From an uncultured Eubacteriales bacterium (GTDB lineage: Bacteria; Bacillota; Clostridia; Oscillospirales; Acutalibacteraceae), in the NCBI GenBank assembly GCA_900319615.1, contig ONPE01000025.1, positions 1-11,683 on the forward strand: 11,683 nucleotides of DNA, read 5' to 3'. The position numbers and the translations under genes are program-made. The notes under the pieces are model-generated. The model ran no database searches. It saw only the letters and a list, made by a program, of their open reading frames with translations, and was not told the origin of the DNA. This document shows positions 6,907-11,683 of the stretch, in pieces (positions within the stretch are counted from its first letter, which is position 1; every line of letters starts with the position of its first letter).

Positions 6907-7009
6907 TAATTACAGATAAAAAAAACAGAAAAAATATCATGTTGAAAACAATAAAAAATATAACTAAAAGATTTCCTCGAATTCTTCATATATATAGAAT
7001 CATCTTATA
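6907..7009. other. A-tract-rich spacer between divergent promoters
   Basis: This is about 100 nt of very AT-rich DNA between the -35 boxes of the two divergent promoters. Runs of A lie at 6918-6925, 6929-6934, 6945-6948, 6953-6958 and 6966-6969, with spacing near helical repeats in places, which suggests intrinsic bending or UP-element activity. No gene is seen. Confidence 0.4.
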
Positions 7010-7037
7010 TTGACTTTTTCCGTGGATTAGATATAAT
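7010..7037 (+). promoter_or_regulatory. Sigma-A promoter of the wall-polymer exporter genes
   Basis: TTGACT (7010-7015) and TATAAT (7032-7037) are separated by 16 nt. Transcription would start near 7044, leaving a leader of about 64 nt to the permease start. Confidence 0.8.
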
Positions 7038-7093
7038 ATTGGTATCTATGTAACGGGTCGCAGGCACATATCCGCACCGCCCGTCACGATAGT

Positions 7094-7100
7094 AAAGGAG
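7094..7100 (+). promoter_or_regulatory. Ribosome binding site deciding the permease start
   Basis: AAAGGAG ends 1 nt before an ATG at 7102 and 7 nt before the in-frame ATG at 7108. Only the second has workable spacing. Confidence 0.8.
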
Positions 7101-7107
7101 AATGATA

Positions 7108-8004
7108 ATGTTCCAGATAGCGAAAGAACATAAGGGCTTCGGCAAGCAGATACTCCTGCTCGCCAAAAACGAGCTCATCAAAAAATACAAGGGCGCGGTC
7201 ATCGGTCCGCTGTGGTCGGTCGTAAAGCCGCTGTTCACCCTGTTTGTATACTGGTTTGCGTTCGAGATCGGACTCAAGAGCGCCGGCAACGTCCAGGTCA
7301 TTTTCCCCGAGCTGGGCAAGTCGGGCGGCACCTTCGAGTACAGCCGATTCCTGTTCATGCTCATAGGCTTCATCCCGTGGTTCTTCATCAACGAGAGCAT
7401 CGTAGAGGGAGCGAAGTCCATCCGTCTGAACCGCCAGTTCGTCAACAAGGTCAGCTTCCCCGTATCCACCATCATGACCTACACCTCGGTCGCGAGGCTC
7501 TACGTCCACATCTTCCTCACCGTGCTGATGTACATATACGTCACCTTTGTCGGCGGCACCTACAAGCTGCCCGGTATGGAACAAGCCGTGACCTCCGGCA
7601 TAGCGCCGAGCGTATACAACCTGCAAATCCTCTTCTATATGCCGCTGATGTTCATATTCTTCCTCGTGCTGTCTTGGTCGACGGCTCCGATGTCCGCTTT
7701 TTCGCGCGACTTTGAGAACATGATAATCTCCGTCATGTCGGGTATCTTCTGGCTGTCGGGTATCATCTACGACTCCTACCTGCTCGCAGGCAAGGAACCG
7801 CCCGCAGACTGGCTGCGCAAGCTGATGCTCTTCAACCCGATCAACTTCTTCGCCAACGGCTACCGCAACTGCTTCCTTTATCACCGCTGGTTCTGGGAGT
7901 ATAAGACAGAGCTGATCATATTCCTCGCGGAGTTAGTTATTATCCTCGCGCTGGGTATATTCAACTACAACCGCCTGCGCAAGAGGCTGCCCGACGTCCT
8001 GTAA
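7108..8004 (+). CDS. tagG: ABC-2 permease of a wall-polymer/polysaccharide exporter (TagG/Wzm type)
   Basis: This 298-residue integral membrane protein forms the channel of an ABC exporter that flips lipid-linked teichoic acid or polysaccharide across the membrane. The N-terminal amphipathic segment AKNELIKKYKGAVIGPLW, then VVKPLFTLFVYWFAF, is the family's hallmark, and LIGFIPWFFINESI with the following RQFVNKVSFP stretch is the second conserved region. Further hydrophobic segments cover roughly residues 124-148, 168-190, 199-220 and 270-288. The ATG at 7108 is chosen over 7102 because of ribosome-site spacing. The ATPase partner follows 11 nt downstream. With tarI and tarJ nearby, a teichoic-acid-type substrate is likely, but an O-antigen-like polysaccharide cannot be excluded by sequence alone, so the symbol is by context. 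Confidence 0.88.
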   Translation: MFQIAKEHKGFGKQILLLAKNELIKKYKGAVIGPLWSVVKPLFTLFVYWFAFEIGLKSAGNVQVIFPELGKSGGTFEYSRFLFMLIGFIPWFFINESIVEGAKSIRLNRQFVNKVSFPVSTIMTYTSVARLYVHIFLTVLMYIYVTFVGGTYKLPGMEQAVTSGIAPSVYNLQILFYMPLMFIFFLVLSWSTAPMSAFSRDFENMIISVMSGIFWLSGIIYDSYLLAGKEPPADWLRKLMLFNPINFFANGYRNCFLYHRWFWEYKTELIIFLAELVIILALGIFNYNRLRKRLPDVL

Positions 8005-8015
8005 GGAGGGTTATC

Positions 8016-8819
8016 ATGGCACAAGAAGCTATCCAAAACACAAATACCGCGGATACATCCAAAGAAGCTATCATCTCTTTCAAGAACGTATCCAAAGAAT
8101 ATACCTTATACAAAAACGATCAGGAGCGTTTCCGCGCGCTGTTCTTCAAGCCGCGCAACCCTAAGATCAACAAGGCGCTCAAGAACGTCACCTTCGACGT
8201 CACAAGGGGCGAATCCATCGGCATCATCGGCGACAACGGCGCCGGCAAGTCCACCATACTCAAGATGATCACCGGTGTCGCCTTCCCCAGCGAGGGCGAG
8301 GTAGTCGTAAACGGTAAGGTCGCGGCTCTGCTCGAGCTGACCGCCGGCTTCTCCACCGAGATGACCGGCAGGGAGAACATCTACCTCAAGGGCTACATCC
8401 TCGGTCTCAAGGACTCCTACATCCACGAGATAGAGGAGCGCATCATCGAATTCGCCCAGCTCGGCGACTACATCGACCAGCCCGTCCGCACCTACTCCAG
8501 CGGTATGAAGATGCGCCTCGGCTTTGCCATCAACGTCAACATCGACCCTGATATCCTCGTTGTCGACGAGGCATTGTCTGTCGGCGACGCGAGCTTCAAG
8601 CGCAAGTGTAAGGACAAGATCAACGATATCATCGAGGGCGGCACCACCGTGCTCTACGTCAGCCACAATCCCCAGTCGGTCATCGAGATCTGCGACCGCG
8701 CGCTGTATCTGCGCAAGGGCGAGCTGATGTACGACGGCGACGTAAACAAGGCGTTCGAGATGTACACCAAGGTCAAAGAGGAAGAAAAAGCCAAAAAAGC
8801 CGCCAGCAAAAAGAAATAA
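8016..8819 (+). CDS. tagH: ABC ATPase of the wall-polymer exporter (TagH/Wzt type)
   Basis: The 267-residue nucleotide-binding subunit that drives the permease encoded just upstream. Motifs are Walker A GDNGAGKST (72-80), the polysaccharide-exporter stretch LLELTAGFSTEMTGRENIYL (95-114), signature YSSGMKMRLGFA (150-161), Walker B ILVVDEA (170-176) and H-loop His197 in YVSHN. The exporter-specific insertion after Walker A (GKVAALLEL) is typical of TagH, Wzt and RfbB proteins. The length fits the short S. aureus TagH form rather than the long B. subtilis form or Wzt proteins with a sugar-binding C-terminal domain. The C-terminus is a lysine-rich tail (EEEKAKKAASKKK). AGGAGGG lies 5 nt before the ATG, partly in the gap after the permease stop, so the two are co-transcribed. 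Confidence 0.92.
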   Translation: MAQEAIQNTNTADTSKEAIISFKNVSKEYTLYKNDQERFRALFFKPRNPKINKALKNVTFDVTRGESIGIIGDNGAGKSTILKMITGVAFPSEGEVVVNGKVAALLELTAGFSTEMTGRENIYLKGYILGLKDSYIHEIEERIIEFAQLGDYIDQPVRTYSSGMKMRLGFAINVNIDPDILVVDEALSVGDASFKRKCKDKINDIIEGGTTVLYVSHNPQSVIEICDRALYLRKGELMYDGDVNKAFEMYTKVKEEEKAKKAASKKK

Positions 8820-8955
8820 AAGGCTCCCTTTGGTAATCATCAATCCGAGAAACAGTATTTTTCGGCATTTCAAACAGATTTATCGGAGAGGTTTCGGTAC
8901 ATCGCAAGCGCCGTACCTTACCGTTTTCTTCGAAATGACAGCATACAATTCAGGT

Positions 8956-8970
8956 GAGGGCGGAGCCCTC
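8956..8970. repeat. Compact GC hairpin next to the heptamer tract
   Basis: GAGGGC (8956-8961) and GCCCTC (8965-8970) are perfect 6-bp arms around GGA, and GGT/ACC on the outside can extend the stem past a small bulge. No T-run follows on either strand. Confidence 0.55.
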
Positions 8971-8978
8971 CCACCACC

Positions 8979-9019
8979 GTTAACCGTTAACCGTTAACCA
9001 TTCACTATTCACCATTCAC
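8979..9019. repeat. Tandem heptamers: GTTAACC x3 then NATTCAC x3
   Basis: GTTAACC starts at 8979, 8986 and 8993. CATTCAC, TATTCAC and CATTCAC start at 8999, 9006 and 9013, sharing one base with the first tract. The tract ends about 6 nt before the ribosome site of the licD gene. Such tracts can change copy number by slippage. Confidence 0.8.
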
Positions 9020-9034
9020 CACATAGAGGTCATC

Positions 9035-10756
9035 ATGATAAAGAGCGTTATCAAAAACGAGATATACATGAGCGCGCGATACATCAAAGAGCATGAGCTC
9101 AGCGAAAACGGCGTGTGCATCGTCGGCTTGAACAGGGTCGCGGAGTATCTCAAAGCGACAAGCGAATATCTCGGCGAAGGCGCTCCCCTCTTCCCCTCCG
9201 CCTCGCAGGTCAGCGGCACATTCACAAAGCTGTGGTATGTTCTTGAAGAGGGCAACTATGATGAAGCCGACCTGCAGGCTGCGATATCCCTGTGTGAAAA
9301 GCAAAACGCAGGGCTTATCGCGATAATTCTTTTATCGAATATTAAGCCGAACGATACCATCCAGAAGTACGCCGAGATGGAGCTGCTCACCGTTATGGAC
9401 GAGCGCCTCGGCAGGCTCAGGGCACTATTGAGCGGTCATAAAAACATCAGCGCATTATTCTTTGACAGAATATTCGGCGCTGATTTTGACTGTCTGCACC
9501 TTGCGGAGATCTGCAAGGAAGCTCAGGACGACCGCACGGTCACCGTCGCTCAGGACATGGCTAACCGCTACACATCGGCGCTGTATCTGCCCGATGCGGT
9601 CGACGCCGTCTACACCGTCAGCAAGCTCGGCAGGGAGGGCAACGTCTACAACGCCTCGTCGTTCTATCTGAGCGAATACGAGCTCAGGAGCGAGATCTAC
9701 GCTATGCTCGCGCGCCACGGCGTTAAGCTGAATGTCACCGGTGAGAGCTCCCCTCCCGTCTATGCAGCGATCAGCAACGGCAAACTGAAATCGTTAGGCT
9801 ATGAGAACGTCTGCGGCTTCTCCGACGCCCTGCGTTATACTCTGCTCAACCACCTCGAACGGTTCAGCATCCAGACCGACCGCATCCACGACGGCTACAG
9901 CGGCAAGCTCAACGCCTTGCGCGCTATCGAAAAGGATATGCTGCGCGAGATCGACCGCATCTGCCGCGCACACGATATCAAATACTTCATCAGCTACGGC
10001 ACGATGCTCGGAGCCGTCAGGCACGGCGGCTTCATCCCGTGGGACGATGACGTTGACGTAGCGATGCTCAGAGCGGAATTTGAAAAGTTCCGTCAAATTG
10101 CTCCAAAAGAATTAAACGCCCGATTCAGCTACGAAAGCCATGTTAACGGCAACGGGTACCACTACTTCTTCGACCGCATCACGGCGAAGGACACCTACTT
10201 CGCCTCTAAATACTCCGACGGTTACGAGATGCCCAAGGGTATTTCCGTGGACATCTTCGTCGTCGACAGCGTCCCTGCCGACCCCAAGGCGGCTTACCGC
10301 TTCTGGAAGGGTCTCATGCGCCGCCGCTTGCTGATGAACGTTCGGTGGAAGAACACCGCCCGCCGCGGCAAAGCCTACCTGCTCAGCAAGCTGCTTTTGC
10401 CGATACTGCGGCTTCGCAGCATGGACGGCTATTCCAAAGCCTACGAAAAAGCCGTCCGCAAGTACGAGCACAGGGATACCGGTTGGGTGATGCCCGCTTC
10501 ATCCGATCACAAATACCGCGGCACCTTCCCGATAGAGACCTTTGATCAGGTCATCCCCTACCGCTTCGACGACGTCGACACCTTCATCCCCGTCGGATAT
10601 GAGGCTTTTCTCAAAGCTTGGTACACCGACAACTACATGGATATGCTGCCGCTGAGCGAGCAGAATCCCTTCCACGACTACTACCGTCTGGATGTCGGCA
10701 GCAGTCTCGAACCCGAAAGCGATATACACTTTGATTATTCGGGTGAGCTGAGATAA
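9035..10756 (+). CDS. LicD-family transferase fused to an N-terminal SDR-like domain
   Basis: This encodes 573 residues. The C-terminal part (about 292-573) is a LicD domain: IDRICRAHDIKYFISYGTML (306-325), GAVRHGGFIPWDDDV (326-340) and DVAM give the nucleotidyltransferase-like core with the metal-binding DDDVD cluster, and KGISVDIFVVDSVP (401-414) is also typical. LicD proteins transfer phosphocholine or, in related fukutin-type enzymes, ribitol phosphate to surface glycans. The N-terminal 290 residues are not readily recognised. RIFG (145-148), YLPDAVDAVYTVSK (174-187), EGNVYNASS (191-199) and NGKLKSLGYENVCGFSDAL (248-266) resemble the middle and C-terminal parts of an NAD-dependent epimerase (extended SDR). 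The glycine-rich NAD motif and the YxxxK pair are absent (YAEME at 112-116), so this half may be a non-catalytic relic or regulatory domain. The ATG has GAGGT 4 nt upstream, a rather short spacing. It lies between exporter and CDP-ribitol genes. Confidence 0.85.
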   Translation: MIKSVIKNEIYMSARYIKEHELSENGVCIVGLNRVAEYLKATSEYLGEGAPLFPSASQVSGTFTKLWYVLEEGNYDEADLQAAISLCEKQNAGLIAIILLSNIKPNDTIQKYAEMELLTVMDERLGRLRALLSGHKNISALFFDRIFGADFDCLHLAEICKEAQDDRTVTVAQDMANRYTSALYLPDAVDAVYTVSKLGREGNVYNASSFYLSEYELRSEIYAMLARHGVKLNVTGESSPPVYAAISNGKLKSLGYENVCGFSDALRYTLLNHLERFSIQTDRIHDGYSGKLNALRAIEKDMLREIDRICRAHDIKYFISYGTMLGAVRHGGFIPWDDDVDVAMLRAEFEKFRQIAPKELNARFSYESHVNGNGYHYFFDRITAKDTYFASKYSDGYEMPKGISVDIFVVDSVPADPKAAYRFWKGLMRRRLLMNVRWKNTARRGKAYLLSKLLLPILRLRSMDGYSKAYEKAVRKYEHRDTGWVMPASSDHKYRGTFPIETFDQVIPYRFDDVDTFIPVGYEAFLKAWYTDNYMDMLPLSEQNPFHDYYRLDVGSSLEPESDIHFDYSGELR

Positions 10757-10760
10757 GAGA

Positions 10761-10905
10761 CAGCCTCCCCCCGAGGGGAAGATGCTGAGCGCAGCGAAGC
10801 GGATGAGGTGTATAGACGCACCTCGCAAAGATTCTCTATTCAAATCCAATTTACACAACTCATCAGTCAGGCTTTGCCTGACAGCTCCCCTCGAGGGGAA
10901 GCCTG
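10761..10905. mobile_element. MITE-like element with ~50-bp imperfect terminal inverted repeats
   Basis: The left arm (10761-10811) and the reverse complement of the right arm (about 10854-10905) align over their length: CAG-CT-CCCC-GAGGGGA near the outer ends and GATGAG-TGT at the inner ends. The centre is about 42 nt. The right arm holds two perfect sub-hairpins, GTCAGGC-TTT-GCCTGAC (10866-10882) and the palindrome CCCCTCGAGGGG (10887-10898). It encodes nothing. No clear target-site duplication is visible. Phrases like this occur as dispersed repeats in gut Clostridia, which is background knowledge rather than a search result. Confidence 0.65.
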
Positions 10906-10921
10906 AAAAGGAGAGATAAAC

Positions 10922-11632
10922 ATGATTTTCGCAGTCATCTTGGCCGGCGGCACCGGCTCGCGCATGGGCTCCACAGATATGCCCAAGCAGTTTCTCGAGA
11001 TAAAGGGCAGGCCCGTCCTTAACCATACGGTCGAAAAATTTCTCCCCAACCCTAAATTCGAAAAGATCATTGTCCTCTCGCCAAAGGCGTGGATCGGTCA
11101 TACCAAGGAGATCATCCGCAAATACACCGGCACGAGCGACAGGATAGCGGTAATCGAGGGCGGCTCCACGCGCAACGAGACCATCATGAACGCCGTTGCC
11201 TATATCGACGAGCACTACGGTCTCGACGACGATACCGTCATCGTCACCCACGACAGCGTGCGGCCGTTCGTCACCCACCGTATCATCGAAGAGAACATCG
11301 ACGCCGCGTTGAAGTACGGCGCGTGCGATACCGTCATCCCCGCTACCGACACCATCGTCGAGGGCTGCGATGACAAGATCACCTCTATCCCCGACCGCCG
11401 CAGGATGTATCAGGGTCAGACACCCCAGAGCTTCAAGGCGAAGCTGCTCCGCGATACCTACCTCAGTCTGTCGGATGAAGAAAGGGATATCCTCACCGAC
11501 GCCGCGAAGATCCTCGTCATCAAGGGCATGGATGTGCGCCTCGTACAGGGCGAGACCTTCAACATCAAGATCACCTACCCCTATGATCTGAGGATCGCGC
11601 GCTCGCTGCTGGAGGATGAGGAAGCAAAATGA
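10922..11632 (+). CDS. tarI: Ribitol-5-phosphate cytidylyltransferase TarI
   Basis: A 236-residue cytosolic enzyme of the IspD/TarI family that joins CTP and D-ribitol 5-phosphate to CDP-ribitol, the activated unit for ribitol-phosphate wall polymers. Visible motifs are LAGGTGSRM (7-15) and PKQF (21-24) for CTP binding, GGSTRNET (80-87), HDSVRPF (100-106), QGQTPQSF (154-161), TDAA (192-195) and GETFNIKIT (210-218). HDSVRPF instead of the IspD form HDAARP, and the adjoining tarJ, favour TarI over the isoprenoid enzyme IspD. AAGGAG lies 8 nt before the ATG, just outside the repeat element that fills the upstream gap. The stop overlaps the tarJ start in ATGA, so the two are translationally coupled. 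Confidence 0.92.
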   Translation: MIFAVILAGGTGSRMGSTDMPKQFLEIKGRPVLNHTVEKFLPNPKFEKIIVLSPKAWIGHTKEIIRKYTGTSDRIAVIEGGSTRNETIMNAVAYIDEHYGLDDDTVIVTHDSVRPFVTHRIIEENIDAALKYGACDTVIPATDTIVEGCDDKITSIPDRRRMYQGQTPQSFKAKLLRDTYLSLSDEERDILTDAAKILVIKGMDVRLVQGETFNIKITYPYDLRIARSLLEDEEAK

Positions 11633-11683
11633 TCAACACCGTATACCGCCTGTGCTCGCCGCGCAGGTTCGAAATAGCCTTTG
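11629..11683 (+). CDS. tarJ: Ribulose-5-phosphate reductase TarJ, N-terminal fragment
   Basis: Only 18 codons are visible before the window ends: MINTVYRLCSPRRFEIAF. This matches the start of TarJ proteins (MINxVYxLxxPRxFE), the zinc-type alcohol dehydrogenase that reduces ribulose 5-phosphate to ribitol 5-phosphate with NADPH, supplying TarI. GAGG lies 7 nt before the ATG, and the ATG overlaps the tarI stop. The assignment rests on this short signature and on the conserved tarI-tarJ order. Confidence 0.8.
   Translation, partial: MINTVYRLCSPRRFEIAF

Larger units (their letters stand above)
8820..9034. other. Intergenic stretch with repeats between tagH and the licD gene
   Basis: No gene is seen. 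It begins with a short inverted repeat AAAGG-CTC-CCTTT (about 8819-8832), too weak to be a sure terminator. GGTAC at 8896-8900 pairs with GTACC at 8913-8917, GAGGGC-GGA-GCCCTC (8956-8970) is a compact hairpin, and six heptamers follow at 8979-9019. A TACAAT at about 8944 could be a -10 box, without a fitting -35. The content looks like a dispersed intergenic repeat of the genome rather than unique regulatory DNA. Confidence 0.45.

Noticed and set aside
7084..7884. Minus-strand open frame opposite the exporter permease
   Set aside because: Its composition (Glu, Val, His, Asp rich) is an antisense artefact; the plus-strand permease is unmistakable.
10883..10905. Rho-independent terminator upstream of tarI
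   Set aside because: The CCCCTCGAGGGG palindrome is not followed by a T-run on the plus strand and belongs to the inverted-repeat element.
10922..11632. IspD (isoprenoid pathway cytidylyltransferase)
   Set aside because: HDSVRPF and the overlapping tarJ start fit TarI better than IspD.

Overview
The window looks like chromosomal DNA of a moderately GC-rich, Gram-positive gut-type Clostridia, most likely Oscillospiraceae/Ruminococcus-like. This is inferred from strong AGGAGG ribosome sites, consensus sigma-A promoters, a lipoprotein-type PotD, wall-polymer genes and dispersed intergenic repeats; no marker gene fixes the species.

Layout. (1) 1-641, plus strand: 3' part of a HAD-superfamily phosphatase, closed by a bidirectional terminator shared with the convergent gene to its right. 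(2) 719-1822, minus strand: a DUF2974/Mbeg1-like alpha/beta hydrolase with a structured leader. Upstream of it is a degenerate array of about four 47-48 nt tandem repeats (1981-2160). (3) 2210-6543, minus strand: a complete polyamine ABC importer operon, potA-potB-potC-potD, with overlapping stop/start codons. It ends at a strong hairpin terminator and starts from a perfect-consensus promoter about 330 nt upstream of the potA TTG start, leaving a long leader with four imperfect repeat copies. (4) 6878-7037: divergent promoters separated by an A-tract-rich spacer. (5) 7108-11683, plus strand: a wall-polymer (teichoic-acid-like) region. It holds an ABC exporter permease and ATPase (TagG/TagH type), a LicD-family transferase fused to an N-terminal domain that resembles a degenerate SDR epimerase, a TarI-type CDP-ribitol synthase, and the first codons of TarJ running off the window. 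Both gaps flanking the licD gene hold repeat elements: heptamer tandem repeats and a hairpin on one side, and a ~145 bp MITE-like inverted-repeat element on the other.

How the genes work together. PotABCD imports spermidine/putrescine. In the right-hand block, TarJ plus TarI would make CDP-ribitol, the LicD domain is a plausible phospho-alditol or phosphocholine transferase on the polymer, and TagGH would export the lipid-linked polymer. I see no clearly new multi-gene system. The most unusual items are the SDR-like/LicD fusion, the C-terminal membrane anchor on the PotD lipoprotein, the tandem TOBE modules of PotA, and the repeats in regulatory regions.
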